Shown here piece by piece: positions 16,887 through 26,049 of a stretch of 64,000 nucleotides of DNA; the first letter of the stretch is position 1; each line of letters starts with the position of its first letter. The stretch is from Betaproteobacteria bacterium (GTDB lineage Bacteria; Pseudomonadota; Gammaproteobacteria; Burkholderiales; Casimicrobiaceae). The notes under the pieces are model-generated. The model did not search any database, had not been told where the DNA came from, and saw nothing but the letters and a program-made list of their open reading frames with translations. A program made the translations under genes and the position numbers. Location: contig JACPUX010000064.1 in assembly GCA_016192065.1 (NCBI GenBank), positions 1 through 64,000 on the forward strand, written 5' to 3'.

Positions 16887-17792
16887 TCAAAGCGATTTGC
16901 CAGCGGCGGGGGACACGCGGGGTACGCGAGGCTGCGCGGGCGCGGCCGCCAGAGGGCGCCGCAGTCCGAACTCGAACACGTCCTTGGCGCAGACCTCGAT
17001 GCAGCGCCCGCAGTTGCTGCAATGACCCGACAGGATGGTGGGTCCGGCGCCGTCGACGCCCTTGAGCGCGGGGCGTATCACCTGCGCTTCGGGGCACACC
17101 ACATAACAATCCAGACAGTCGTCGCAGGCGGCGCGTCGTGTCGCGCGCACGCGCAAGAGTGAGAACTTGCCGACCAGGCTGTAGAAAGCGCCCATGGGGC
17201 AAAGGTGGCCGCACCAGCCATCCTTCATCACGAACAGGTCGAAAAGAAAAATCGCCAGCACCAGCGCCCAAGTCGCGCCCAGGCCAAAAATCAGGCCGCG
17301 GTGCAAAAGCGACACCGGATTGACCAGTTCCCAGGCCAGGGTGCCGGAGGCGGCGGCCAGCAGCAGAGCGAGGGCCAGCAGCCAGTAGCGCGCCTCGCGC
17401 GAGACGTGCGCGCCGCCGCGGATGCCCAGACGTTCACGCAGCCAGGCCGCGGCATCGCTCACCGGATTCATGGGACAGACCCAGGAACAAAACACCCGTC
17501 CGCCCACCAGCGCGTAGAAGGCCAGCACGATGCCCGCGCCAATCAGCGCCTTGGTTTCGGGCCAATGCCGCGCGAGCAGTGATTGCGCGAGCACGAAGGG
17601 ATCGGTGAGCGGCAGCATGTTCAAGGTGTAGCTGAACGTCAGATTGCCCTTGACGATCCACACCCCGGCCAAAGGCCCGAGGAGGAACAGCGCGAGGATG
17701 CCCAATTGGCTGGCGCGCCTTGCCAGCAGCCACTGATGCGACTTCAGCCAGCCCTTGGTGGCAAGCGCTTGGGCACCGATGCCGCGGCTCAT
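16887..17792 (-). CDS. napH: NapH, membrane iron-sulfur quinol dehydrogenase component
   Basis: A 301-residue inner-membrane protein. Four or more transmembrane helices occupy the first 220 residues, with two CxxxCP motifs (CSWVCPMNP and CGHLCPMGA) in membrane loops. The C-terminal cytoplasmic part carries two 4Fe-4S motifs, [14 protein letters not shown] and [14 protein letters not shown]. NapH pairs with NapG to draw electrons from the quinol pool. Its start overlaps the napG stop by four bases, indicating translational coupling. Confidence 0.95.
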   Translation of the reverse strand: MSRGIGAQALATKGWLKSHQWLLARRASQLGILALFLLGPLAGVWIVKGNLTFSYTLNMLPLTDPFVLAQSLLARHWPETKALIGAGIVLAFYALVGGRVFCSWVCPMNPVSDAAAWLRERLGIRGGAHVSREARYWLLALALLLAAASGTLAWELVNPVSLLHRGLIFGLGATWALVLAIFLFDLFVMKDGWCGHLCPMGAFYSLVGKFSLLRVRATRRAACDDCLDCYVVCPEAQVIRPALKGVDGAGPTILSGHCSNCGRCIEVCAKDVFEFGLRRPLAAAPAQPRVPRVSPAAGKSL

Positions 17793-18655
17793 AACTTGCC
17801 TCCCTGCAAGGCGCGCGGCCGATCGGCGGCGGCGCCCGGGGGTGTGCCCGCGGGCGGCGCGTCGCTCGGCGAGAGCCCCTTGCCCGATTCATAGCGCATG
17901 CCCTCGGGCAGGTTGTATTGGTGTGGCGTGTCTGGCGCCACCAGGCTTTTGCCCGCTTTTTGCTGCTCCACCCAACCCAGGCGATAGTGTTTGCCCGGTT
18001 CGCCTTTGGCGATGTCCAGGGGATAGACCTTGATGGCTGCCACTTCCAGCGGGCAGGCCTTTTCGCACTTGCCGCAGCCGGTGCAGGCCTCGGAATGCAC
18101 CACGGGAATGAACAGCGCGTGTTTGCCGGTGCGCGGATTGAGCCGCTGCTCCAGGGTGATGGCGCGGTCGAGCACCGGACAGACGCGATAGCAGATGTCG
18201 CAGCGCAGGCCCAGGAAGTTGAGGCAGTTCTCCTGATCGACCAGTACCGCCAGCCCCATTTTGGCCTTGCCGATGTCCTTGAGCCTGTGGTTCAAGGCGC
18301 CGGTGGGGCAGGCCTTCACGCAGGGGATGTCCTCGCACATTTCGCAGGGCTTCTGGCGCGCGACGAAATAGGGCGTGCCCGTGGCCACCGGCTCCTCGGG
18401 CAAGGCGAGGCTCAGGATGTCATAGGGACAGTCGCGCACGCACAGGCCGCAACGTATGCACGCACCCAGAAACTCGTCTTCCTTCAGCGCGCCCGGCGGA
18501 CGTATCGCCAAAGGCGGCAGTGCTCTGGACTGTTTGGCATAGAGCGCGAGCCCGGCGCCCAGCAGCCCGACGCCGCAAGCCAAGCGCGCGGCGTCGAACA
18601 GGAACTGCCGCCGCGCCGTGGCGCTGGCCTTGCCGTTGCCGGGTTCAGGGTTCAT
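17789..18655 (-). CDS. napG: NapG, periplasmic ferredoxin-type protein
   Basis: A 288-residue iron-sulfur protein exported by the Tat system ([12 protein letters not shown]). It holds four cysteine clusters: [14 protein letters not shown], a [14 protein letters not shown] group, [10 protein letters not shown] and [15 protein letters not shown], for four 4Fe-4S centres. In the Nap system it relays electrons from NapH to the periplasmic reductase. The tail is proline/alanine-rich. It overlaps napH by four bases and follows napA after a 72-base gap. Confidence 0.95.
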   Translation of the reverse strand: MNPEPGNGKASATARRQFLFDAARLACGVGLLGAGLALYAKQSRALPPLAIRPPGALKEDEFLGACIRCGLCVRDCPYDILSLALPEEPVATGTPYFVARQKPCEMCEDIPCVKACPTGALNHRLKDIGKAKMGLAVLVDQENCLNFLGLRCDICYRVCPVLDRAITLEQRLNPRTGKHALFIPVVHSEACTGCGKCEKACPLEVAAIKVYPLDIAKGEPGKHYRLGWVEQQKAGKSLVAPDTPHQYNLPEGMRYESGKGLSPSDAPPAGTPPGAAADRPRALQGGKL

Positions 18656-18727
18656 GGAGTCGCGCTTCGCCTCGTCCGCTCACCGCGCAAAAGTGCGACG
18701 AGCGGAACCGGTTCCAGGCTCGTGCCT

Positions 18728-21268
18728 TCAGGCCTTGACCACCTTCACCGCGCATTTCTTGAAATCGGTCTCTTTCGAGATCGGGCAAGTGGCGTCGAGG
18801 GTGAGTTTGTTGACCAGACGGTGCTCGTCGAAGAAGGGAATGAACACCAGGCCCTCGGGCATGCGGTTGCGGCCGCGGGTGTTCACCCGCAGCGCGATTT
18901 CACCGCGGCGGGTGATGGCTTTCACCGGGTCGCCATGTTTCAAGCCGCGCTTTTCGGCGTCCTTGGGATGCATCCACACTACCGCGTCGGGAAAGGCCTT
19001 GTAGAGCTCAGGCACGCGCCGAGTCATGGTGCCGGTGTGCCAGTGTTCGAGCACCCGTCCGGTGCACAGCCACAAATCGTATTCGGCGTCGGGCGATTCC
19101 GCGGCGGGCTGGTAGGGCAGAGCGATGATGGCCGCCTTGCCGTCGGGTTTGCCGTAGAACTTCACCCCCTCGCCGGCCTTGACGTAGGGGTCGTACCCTT
19201 CGCGGTAGCGCCACAAGGTTTCCTTGCCATTGACCACCGGCCAGCGCAGGCCGCGGACCTTGTGGTATTGGTCGAATTCACCCAAGTCTTTGGCTTTGCC
19301 CAGGCCGAATTTGCGGTATTCCTCGAAGAGGCCTTTTTGCACATAAAAACCGCAGGCTTCGGTTTCGTCGTTGGTGTAGCCCGCCCAGGCGTGGGCGTTG
19401 GTCTTGGCGGCCTCGTCCTTGCCGAAAGCGTTGACCTGCCCATTGGCATAGAGCACTTCGTAGAGCGTCTTGCCCTGGTATTGCGGGTTCTTGTCCAGTA
19501 GTTCCTTGGGCCAGACTTCATCGGTGGTGAAGCGCTTGGCGAATTCGAGGTATTGCCACAAATCGCTCTTCGCCTCGCCCGGCGCCTTGACTTGCTGGCG
19601 CCAGAACTGGCCGCGCCGCTCGGCATTTCCGTAGGCACCTTCCTTTTCCATCCACATCGCCGAAGGCAGAATGAGATCGGCGGCCAGCGCCGTCACCGTG
19701 GGGTAGGCGTCGGAGACCACGACAAAGTTTTCGGGATTGCGAAAGCCGGGGTAGCGCTCGGTATTGATGTTCGGCCCCGCTTGCATGTTGTTGGTGGTGG
19801 TGGTCCAGTAGAAGTTGAGCTTGCCGTCCTTCAGCATGCGGTCTTGCAGCACGGCGTGGTAGCCGGGCGTGCCGACGATAGTGCCGGCGGGCACTTTCCA
19901 GATCTTCTCGGCCGCCTCGCGGTGCGCGGGGTTCATCACCACCATGTCCGCCGGCAGGCGGTGGGCGAAAGTGCCCACTTCGCGCGCCGTGCCGCAGGCC
20001 GAAGGCTGGCCGGTGAGCGAGAAGGGGCTGTTGCCGGGTTCGGAAATTTTTCCCACCAGAAGGTGGACGTTGTAGATCATGTTGTTCACCCAAGTGCCGC
20101 GGGTGTGCTGATTGAAACCCATGGTCCAGTAAGAAGTGACCTTGGTCTTGGGGTCGGCGTAGGTTTTGGCCAGCGCTTCGAGTTTGTCTTTGGGCACACC
20201 GGTCAACTGGGCGGTGTAGTCCAGGGTGTAGGTGGACACGAACTGCTTGAAGTCCTCGAAGCTGATCGGCGCCATCTTGTTCGGGTCGCCCTTGGATTTG
20301 CCATCGGCGCCGGGGTAGCCATTGTTGTTGGCGACCTGCTCCAGCGGGTGATTGGGCCGCAGGCCATAGCCGATGTCGGTCACACCTTTCATGAAGCTGA
20401 CGTGCTTCTTCACGAAGTCCTGGTTCACCGCGTTGTTCTGGATGATGTAATTGCAGATGTAGTTGAGGATGGCCAGATCCGTTTGCGGCTTGAAGATCAG
20501 TTCGGCGTCCGCCACTTCGCAGGAGCGGTGCGAAAAAGTCGAGAGCACGTGTACTTTCACGTGCTGTGCCGACAGGCGCCGGTTGGTGATGCGCGACCAG
20601 AGGATGGGATGCATCTCGGCCATGTTGGAGCCCCAGAGCACGAAAGCGTCGGCGTGCTCGGCGTCGTCATAAACGCCCATCGGTTCGTCGGCACCAAACG
20701 TGCGCATGAAACCCATCACCGCCGAGGCCATGCAATGGCGCGCGTTGGGGTCGATGTTGTTGGAGCGCAAGCCCGCCTTGAACAACTTGTTGGCGGCGTA
20801 GCCCTCCCAGATGGTCCACTGGCCCGAGCCGAACATACCCACCGAAGTGGGTCCTTTGGCCTTGAGCGCGGCTTTGCATTTTTCTTCCATGATGTCGAAG
20901 GCCTGCTTCCACGACACCGGCTGAAACTCGCCGTTCTTGTCGAACTTGCCGTTCTTCATGCGCAAGAGCGGCATGGTGAGGCGGTCCTTGCCGTATTGGA
21001 TTTTCGACAGGAAGTAACCTTTGACGCAGTTCAGGCCCTTGTTCACCGGCGCATCCGGGTCGCCCTGAGTGGCGACGATGCGCCCGTCCTTCACCCCCAC
21101 CAGCACTCCGCAGCCGGTGCCGCAATAGCGGCACACGCCTTTGTCCCAGCGGATGCCGTCAGCGGCGGGCGCCTGGGCGCCTGCCGCCAGGGGAAGGGTG
21201 ACGCCGGCGACGCTAGCGGCCGCGGCGGCGGCATTGGCCTTGATGAAATCGCGACGAGTCAGGCTCAT
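18728..21268 (-). CDS. napA: periplasmic nitrate reductase catalytic subunit NapA
   Basis: An 846-residue molybdoenzyme that reduces nitrate to nitrite. The Tat signal is [11 protein letters not shown] at the N terminus. One 4Fe-4S cluster is bound by C46, C49, C53 and C81 (CRYCGTGC...LNC). The molybdenum ligand is C179 in ARHCMASAV. Full length matches the family. It needs bis-MGD, supplied in part by mobB and moaD/moaE elsewhere in the window. The start overlaps the napD stop by four bases. Confidence 0.98.
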   Translation of the reverse strand: MSLTRRDFIKANAAAAAASVAGVTLPLAAGAQAPAADGIRWDKGVCRYCGTGCGVLVGVKDGRIVATQGDPDAPVNKGLNCVKGYFLSKIQYGKDRLTMPLLRMKNGKFDKNGEFQPVSWKQAFDIMEEKCKAALKAKGPTSVGMFGSGQWTIWEGYAANKLFKAGLRSNNIDPNARHCMASAVMGFMRTFGADEPMGVYDDAEHADAFVLWGSNMAEMHPILWSRITNRRLSAQHVKVHVLSTFSHRSCEVADAELIFKPQTDLAILNYICNYIIQNNAVNQDFVKKHVSFMKGVTDIGYGLRPNHPLEQVANNNGYPGADGKSKGDPNKMAPISFEDFKQFVSTYTLDYTAQLTGVPKDKLEALAKTYADPKTKVTSYWTMGFNQHTRGTWVNNMIYNVHLLVGKISEPGNSPFSLTGQPSACGTAREVGTFAHRLPADMVVMNPAHREAAEKIWKVPAGTIVGTPGYHAVLQDRMLKDGKLNFYWTTTTNNMQAGPNINTERYPGFRNPENFVVVSDAYPTVTALAADLILPSAMWMEKEGAYGNAERRGQFWRQQVKAPGEAKSDLWQYLEFAKRFTTDEVWPKELLDKNPQYQGKTLYEVLYANGQVNAFGKDEAAKTNAHAWAGYTNDETEACGFYVQKGLFEEYRKFGLGKAKDLGEFDQYHKVRGLRWPVVNGKETLWRYREGYDPYVKAGEGVKFYGKPDGKAAIIALPYQPAAESPDAEYDLWLCTGRVLEHWHTGTMTRRVPELYKAFPDAVVWMHPKDAEKRGLKHGDPVKAITRRGEIALRVNTRGRNRMPEGLVFIPFFDEHRLVNKLTLDATCPISKETDFKKCAVKVVKA

Positions 21269-21558
21269 TGGGGATCTCCTTGTCGTACCGGCGCGGTGTG
21301 CGTCGGCGTGGCTACGGGTTGCTCGGGATCGGGTTCGAACTGGTGATAGACCATGGCCGCCGACATCACGCCGTCCATGAGGTAGATGCGATCGAAGAGG
21401 CTCGCGGTGGCCGCATCGCTCTGGGCTTCGAGGGTGACCACAAATTTGCCGGCGGCGGACGAGGCGTGGATTTCCACCCCGGGGATTTCGGACAGGCCAA
21501 GCCGCACCAAAGCGGATTCAGCCGGTTTGGCATGGACGACAAGGCTCGAGATGTTCAT
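21265..21558 (-). CDS. napD: NapD, NapA-specific chaperone
   Basis: A 97-residue cytoplasmic chaperone that binds the NapA Tat signal peptide and delays export until cofactor is inserted. The start [12 protein letters not shown] and the core [18 protein letters not shown] and [15 protein letters not shown] are typical of the family. The C-terminal 15 residues form a proline-rich tail beyond the usual end. It is the first gene of napDAGHB and carries the operon's upstream control region. Confidence 0.94.
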   Translation of the reverse strand: MNISSLVVHAKPAESALVRLGLSEIPGVEIHASSAAGKFVVTLEAQSDAATASLFDRIYLMDGVMSAAMVYHQFEPDPEQPVATPTHTAPVRQGDPQ

Positions 21559-21585
21559 GGCGGCAGAGGTGTGGGAACTGCCCCC

Positions 21586-21633
21586 ATGCTATGCCTGCAA
21601 GAAAAGGCGCTGTTGACGAAAGTCAACAGCGCC
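21586..21633 (-). promoter_or_regulatory. probable FNR/DNR-type promoter of napDAGHB
   Basis: TTGACGAAAGTCAA at 21613-21626 is a perfect palindrome fitting TTGAY-N4-RTCAA, the FNR/DNR-family site. On the minus strand a TAGCAT -10 element lies at 21591-21586, placing the site centre about 41 bases upstream of the predicted start point, the usual distance for a class II activator. The site is the inner part of a 12-bp perfect hairpin (21606-21617 with 21622-21633, loop GAAA), which could also end transcription from the rhodanese gene. Regulator identity is inference. Confidence 0.6.
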
Positions 21634-21659
21634 GGAGATGTTGGCTCGTGCGCCGTGGC

Positions 21660-22391
21660 TCAGCCCGCGGCGCGGGCGGAGCGCTGCCCGGCGCGTGCCC
21701 AGGCCTCCATGCCGCCGCGATACCAGAGCACGTTGCGATAGCCCAAGTGCACCGCGCGCAACGCCGCATTGTAGGACATCCAGCATTGCGGCCCGGCGCA
21801 GTAGAAGACCAGCGGCGCCTCCCGGTCGCCCCGGGTGACCTGTTGCAGCAATTGCCCGAGCCGCTGCTGGGTTTCATCTTCGAAGTCGCCCGGCTCGGCG
21901 GCCCAGGCCGCGGCAATCGCCTGGGGCAGCGACTGTTCGGCGCCGAGCACGTCGAAGACGTAAACCGGAATACCCTGGCGCAGAAGCGGCAGCAGGCCCT
22001 TGGTCGTAATGACCTGCCCGCCGGGCAACTGGCTGGGGGTCGCGCCATGCATTTCGCCCTGGCGCAGGCCGCGCGGCGGCCGCACACCGTGGTCCTCGCG
22101 TTCCCAGCTCATCAGGGTGTCCAGGGACGCATCCTGGCGCGGCGAAAGACCGTCGGGTGAAACATTGGCGCGACGCTTGGCGGGGGCCGCGCGGGGCGCC
22201 GACGGTCCGTTCTGGGCGGCGAATTCGGGCACGAAGCTCGGCGGGCCGCCCGCCCCGCTCTGGGCCGCCGCGGCGCGAGCGCCGGTGGGAGGTGCATCGG
22301 TGAAGCCCGAATCGGTACAAGCGGTGAACAGCAAGGTGGCGGCGAGGGCACCGATCCAAGGCAGTTGGCGTGAAGGTTTGAAGGTCGTCAT
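21660..22391 (-). CDS. rhodanese-like lipoprotein
   Basis: A 243-residue predicted lipoprotein (lipobox LFTAC, lipid-bearing C25). An alanine/proline-rich linker leads to a rhodanese-like domain at about residues 130-243, with PVYVFDVLGAEQSLP and the catalytic loop CAGPQCWMSYNAALRA (C198, C203). This CxxxxCW loop and the following SYNAA resemble the proteins called 'PQQ-dependent catabolism-associated CXXCW motif protein'. It probably acts on sulfur transfer or thiols in the envelope. It precedes the nap operon on the same strand and follows the secreted protein gene after 33 bases. Confidence 0.8.
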   Translation of the reverse strand: MTTFKPSRQLPWIGALAATLLFTACTDSGFTDAPPTGARAAAAQSGAGGPPSFVPEFAAQNGPSAPRAAPAKRRANVSPDGLSPRQDASLDTLMSWEREDHGVRPPRGLRQGEMHGATPSQLPGGQVITTKGLLPLLRQGIPVYVFDVLGAEQSLPQAIAAAWAAEPGDFEDETQQRLGQLLQQVTRGDREAPLVFYCAGPQCWMSYNAALRAVHLGYRNVLWYRGGMEAWARAGQRSARAAG

Positions 22392-22424
22392 GGTGGTCTC
22401 CAGGGAGGTGCAAGAAGGGAGCGT

Positions 22425-23066
22425 TCAGCGCACGGAATCCAGCCGCTGCCAGCCATTGTTGACCCATCGATGGTAGGTGCCTGATTGATCCTGCACGTAG
22501 TAATCATGGCCCGAACGCTGTACCTGGCCGGCGGGCGCCGAGTGCGGCAGGTTGTAGGTCTGGCCGGTGTAGGGATCGCGATAGTGTGAATTGCCGCGTA
22601 TCGCTGTGTTCGAATAGTTGGCCAGCGCCGCTGAAGTGCGCGCGCTGTTATTGGCCCATCCGGCGTTATAGCTGGCGTAGCCCGACTGCACGGTGCGGTG
22701 GGCTGCCTGGTTGCCTTCGAACTGCCGCCGCTGCGCGTCGAGCGCGCCTTGCACATTGGTGCCGGCGGCGGTCATCAAGTCCCAGTAGGCGAATTGTTCG
22801 AAACTCATGTCCCGGCGCCCCGAAGCCAACAACTGGCGGTATTGCGCTTGGAGACGCGGGCCGTTGACCTGCAGGTGATGTTGCCAGAGCTGTTGCTGGC
22901 GGGAATTATTCTGCGCCTGCATTTGCCCGAGCTGGGCGTTGAACTGAGCGTCAAACGCCATGTTGGCGGCGGCGAGGTCTTGCCAGGCCAGGGCGGAAGG
23001 GGCGGTAAAAACTGTGGTGGCGAGTGCGAGAGCGGCCAGGTGGTGGTGCAGGGTGCGCGTGTTCAT
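22425..23066 (-). CDS. secreted Gln/Asn-rich protein of unknown function
   Basis: A 213-residue protein with a signal peptide ending in SALA at residue 27. The mature part is glutamine- and asparagine-rich and predicted helical for its first half (QFNAQLGQMQAQNNSRQQQL). The C-terminal half carries a compact motif DPYTGQTYNLP, then YYVQDQSGTYHRWVNNGWQRL, which looks like a small beta domain. No family is recognised. It appears to be the first gene of a unit with the rhodanese lipoprotein, behind the PmrA-like box at 23139. Confidence 0.72.
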   Translation of the reverse strand: MNTRTLHHHLAALALATTVFTAPSALAWQDLAAANMAFDAQFNAQLGQMQAQNNSRQQQLWQHHLQVNGPRLQAQYRQLLASGRRDMSFEQFAYWDLMTAAGTNVQGALDAQRRQFEGNQAAHRTVQSGYASYNAGWANNSARTSAALANYSNTAIRGNSHYRDPYTGQTYNLPHSAPAGQVQRSGHDYYVQDQSGTYHRWVNNGWQRLDSVR

Positions 23067-23111
23067 GGTGATCTCCGGTGTGGGTTGAGTACTCGGTGAG
23101 TACGTGTGCCC

Positions 23112-23165
23112 ATTATTCGCAGCGAGACCCCGCGCGTCCTTAAGACGGTCTTAATCGTCCTTAAG
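23112..23165 (-). promoter_or_regulatory. PmrA/QseB-like box and -10 element
   Basis: Three hexamers CTTAAG (23139-23144), CTTAAT (23150-23155) and CTTAAG (23160-23165) are spaced by 5 and 4 bases on the plus strand, matching the YTTAAK-N5-YTTAAK box bound by PmrA/QseB-type response regulators. On the minus strand an AATAAT -10 lies at 23117-23112, and the proximal half-site covers the -35 position. The ATG of the secreted protein gene is at 23066. Two GAGTAC repeats 11 bases apart (23087 and 23098) lie in the leader. Function inferred from layout. Confidence 0.5.
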
Positions 23166-23235
23166 AATGGCCTGTGGTGAGGCCCTCCGCGGACCGGCCC
23201 GTACCTGCCACCCAGCGCGGCGGTCCCCGGTGGGG

Positions 23236-23309
23236 TGGGCGCGGGCTGCCCGCGAATGGGCTGCTGGCCAAGGTGCGCCCGTCCTTTGCCGCCAAGGCGG
23301 CTCCAGCGC
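23236..23309. repeat. REP-like pair in opposite orientation
   Basis: TGGGCGCGGGCTGCCCGCGAAT (23236-23257) and TCCTTTGCCGCCAAGGCGGCTCC (23281-23303) have the same arm patterns as the cluster at 5478 and face each other. They sit between the regulator gene's end and the PmrA-like box. Confidence 0.55.
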
Positions 23310-23352
23310 GTGACCGTCCGTCGGGGAGCGATGAGGCCCGGGCCGCGGCGGC

Positions 23353-25869
23353 TCAGACCGACGTGGCCTCGCGCGTCAAGGCGCAGGCCTGTGCGGGGCC
23401 GAGCCCGGCACCTTGCGCCAGGGCCACCGCCAGATCGTCCGCCGGCAGTCCGGCTTGCAGCAGCGCCCAAGTGGCGGCGCGGGCGCGGGCTTCGTTGGGT
23501 TCACGGGCCTGGTGGTCGGCGATGTAGGCGGCGTCGGCAAAAGCCAGCAGCCGGGCCGCCGCGCCCAGGCGCCCTTCGCGCGCCGCGAGCAAGGCCAGCC
23601 CGTCGGCGGTGGTGGTTACGTACAGGTAGTCGAGCTGGCGGGCGAGCTGTACGAATTCGCTGGCGGTGCCTCGCGCATCGGCAAGCGCGTCCAGCGCCAG
23701 TTCGGCCAAGAGCAGATTCCCCAGGGCGATGGCGCGCGTCACGCCATGGCGGCGCGGCAATTTGGTGAGGAGTTCCTTACCCCGTCGCACCGCTTCCATG
23801 GCGTCGCCGGCGATCAGCGCGATGTCCGCGAGGTTGCCCAGGGCGGCGAAGCTGTCGCGGTCCGAGCCACACGCCGCGGCCAAGGACAGCCGCATGAGAT
23901 TGGCGGCGCGCGCCGCCACGACGTCTTGCTGATGCGAGGCGATGCCGCCCGCCACCTTGGCGCCCAAGAGCCGGAGCGCCGGCGGCCAGGCGGGGTCTTC
24001 AAGTGCTTGGAGGCGCGCCAGGGCGGCGATGGCCTCGGGTGTGGCGGCGCGGTAGCTGAAGGCGAGGTGTGCCAGGGCGAGGTATTGCGCGCGCCGGTCG
24101 TCTTCGAGCTCGGCGAGAACCAAGGCCTGGCGGGCGGCTTCGCGGCTCTCCAGGCTGGAGATTTCGCCCGTCAGTTGGGCGATGCCTTCCCACAAGCGGC
24201 CCGCTTGTTCGGGTGTTGCCGCCGCGGCGTGGGTGCTGGCGGCGTGCAGGCGGCGCAAAGCCTCGGGGTGCAGCGACAGTGCCCGCCACAGCCTGGCCGA
24301 AGCGCCAGACAAGGCGACCGCCTGCGCCGGCTCATGAACCAGGGCCCAATCGAGCGCGGCACGCAAGTTGTCGATCTCCGCTTCGTAGCGCGCCACGAAT
24401 TCGGCTTCCGACAAGCGCCAGAAATCGTCGTAGGCGGTTTCGAACAACTCGCCCATGAGCCGCGCCTGTCTTTGGGCCAAAGCCGGCATCTCCCCAGCTG
24501 CGGCGAGCTTGTCCCGTGCGTAACTGCGGGTGCTCTCCAGCAAGCGATAGCGCGGGTTGGCGGTGCCCTCCACACTGACCAGCGAGCGATCAACCAGATC
24601 AGCCAAGAGTTCGACCGCGACCCAAGGTTCGGCGGCAGCGTCGCCCAGCAGCCGCTGCGCCAGCTCCAGAGTGAATCCCCCGGCAAACACCGCCAGTCGG
24701 CGCAGCGCCGCCTGCTGCGCCGGGTCGAGCAAATCATGGCTCCAATCGAGGGCGGCTTCCAGAGTCTGTTGGCGCTCCGGGGCATCCTTCCGGTTCTGGC
24801 GCAAAAGCGTGAGGCGCTCCGCGAGGCGTTGCGCCACGCCTTGGACGCCCAAGAGCGCGGTGCGTGCGGCGGCCAGTTCCAGGGCCAGCGCCACACCATC
24901 AAGACCGCGCACGATGGCGAGCACCGCGGGGAGATTGTCCGCGCTGAGCTGGAAGCGCCGCTCGGCCGCCGCCGCGCGCTCGCAAAACAAGGCCACCGCG
25001 CCATAGCGCAAGGCTGCCGCGGGGGACTCCAGCACGGCGTCCACCTCTGGAACGGCCAACGCCCCGAGGCGATAGACACACTCCTGGGCGAGCTTCAATG
25101 GCGTCTGGCTGGTGACCAGCACGGTGATTCCCGGGCAGTCCTGAAGGAGCCTAGCCACCAATGCGGCGACGCTGGATTCAAGATGCTCGGCGTTGTCGAT
25201 GAAGAGCAGCAGCCGCAATGGCCGCAGCGCGGCGAAGAGCGCCTGCTGCGGATCAGTAGCGGCGGCGAAGGGTAGATTCAGAGCCGCGCCGATGCTGCCG
25301 GGCAGCAACTCGCCATCGCGCAAAGCGGCCAACTCGACCGTTGCGCCGCCGTCGGCATGGCGGGTCTGAGCGGTGGCGAACACTGCTTGCGCCAGTCGCG
25401 TCTTGCCGATGCCGCCTTGGCCCACGACCGTGACCAGGCGATGATCGTGCAGCAGGGCCGCCAGTTCCTCGCTGGCCTCGTCGCGGCCGAGAAGCTTCGG
25501 CAAAGCCGGGGGCGGTGGGGTCCGCACCGGCGCGAGGGTCTGGGTGGTAGGCTCCTCGGTGGGCAGGTCGAGAGCTACGACTGGCGCGCAAAAACGGTAG
25601 CCGCGGCCGGGGATGGTGGCAATGGCGCCGGCGCCCAGCAGCTTGCGCAAGGCCGACATGTGTACATGCAGATTGCCTTCCTCGACCACCAGCTTGCCCC
25701 ATACGGCGTCAAGTAATTCCTCCTTGCTCACCAACCGCCCGGCGCGCTCCACCAGCACCACCAGCATGTCGAAAGCACGTGCGCCCAGGTTCGCGGCTTG
25801 GCCCTCGAGCAGGAGCAGGCGCTCCGCGGGTAGGAGACGAGCGTTGGCGAAACGGTAGGTGGCGGACAT
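23353..25869 (-). CDS. winged-helix ATPase transcriptional regulator
   Basis: An 838-residue regulator. Residues 1-95 form an OmpR-type winged helix (EELLDAVWGKLVVEEGNLHVHMSALRK). After a proline-rich linker comes an AAA/NB-ARC-type ATPase with Walker A GQGGIGKT (150-157) and a Walker B LLLFIDNAEHL. The remaining 400 residues are alanine/leucine-rich helices, probably TPR-like sensor repeats. Such signal-transduction ATPases respond to a bound ligand or partner; none can be named. It is transcribed toward the PmrA-like box but does not abut a clear target gene. Confidence 0.88.
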   Translation of the reverse strand: MSATYRFANARLLPAERLLLLEGQAANLGARAFDMLVVLVERAGRLVSKEELLDAVWGKLVVEEGNLHVHMSALRKLLGAGAIATIPGRGYRFCAPVVALDLPTEEPTTQTLAPVRTPPPPALPKLLGRDEASEELAALLHDHRLVTVVGQGGIGKTRLAQAVFATAQTRHADGGATVELAALRDGELLPGSIGAALNLPFAAATDPQQALFAALRPLRLLLFIDNAEHLESSVAALVARLLQDCPGITVLVTSQTPLKLAQECVYRLGALAVPEVDAVLESPAAALRYGAVALFCERAAAAERRFQLSADNLPAVLAIVRGLDGVALALELAAARTALLGVQGVAQRLAERLTLLRQNRKDAPERQQTLEAALDWSHDLLDPAQQAALRRLAVFAGGFTLELAQRLLGDAAAEPWVAVELLADLVDRSLVSVEGTANPRYRLLESTRSYARDKLAAAGEMPALAQRQARLMGELFETAYDDFWRLSEAEFVARYEAEIDNLRAALDWALVHEPAQAVALSGASARLWRALSLHPEALRRLHAASTHAAAATPEQAGRLWEGIAQLTGEISSLESREAARQALVLAELEDDRRAQYLALAHLAFSYRAATPEAIAALARLQALEDPAWPPALRLLGAKVAGGIASHQQDVVAARAANLMRLSLAAACGSDRDSFAALGNLADIALIAGDAMEAVRRGKELLTKLPRRHGVTRAIALGNLLLAELALDALADARGTASEFVQLARQLDYLYVTTTADGLALLAAREGRLGAAARLLAFADAAYIADHQAREPNEARARAATWALLQAGLPADDLAVALAQGAGLGPAQACALTREATSV

Positions 25870-26049
25870 GTACGGCGCGGCGAACAGGGTGCGCCAATGC
25901 TAACACCGGCGGAATGCGAGGTGGATGCTCGGTGCGGCGCGCGGCCACCGCCAAGGCATCAAGCGGTGCGTTGGCTTGCCAGCTTTATGGATTCGGCGCC
26001 GCGAGCCTCGCTCCACACCCAAGTGGGTGGTGGGCGATCCCGCGACGCT

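Noticed and set aside
19553-21346. Long open frame opposite napA (597 codons)
   Set aside because: Antisense to napA, no family features, and histidine/valine-rich as expected for a frame shadow.
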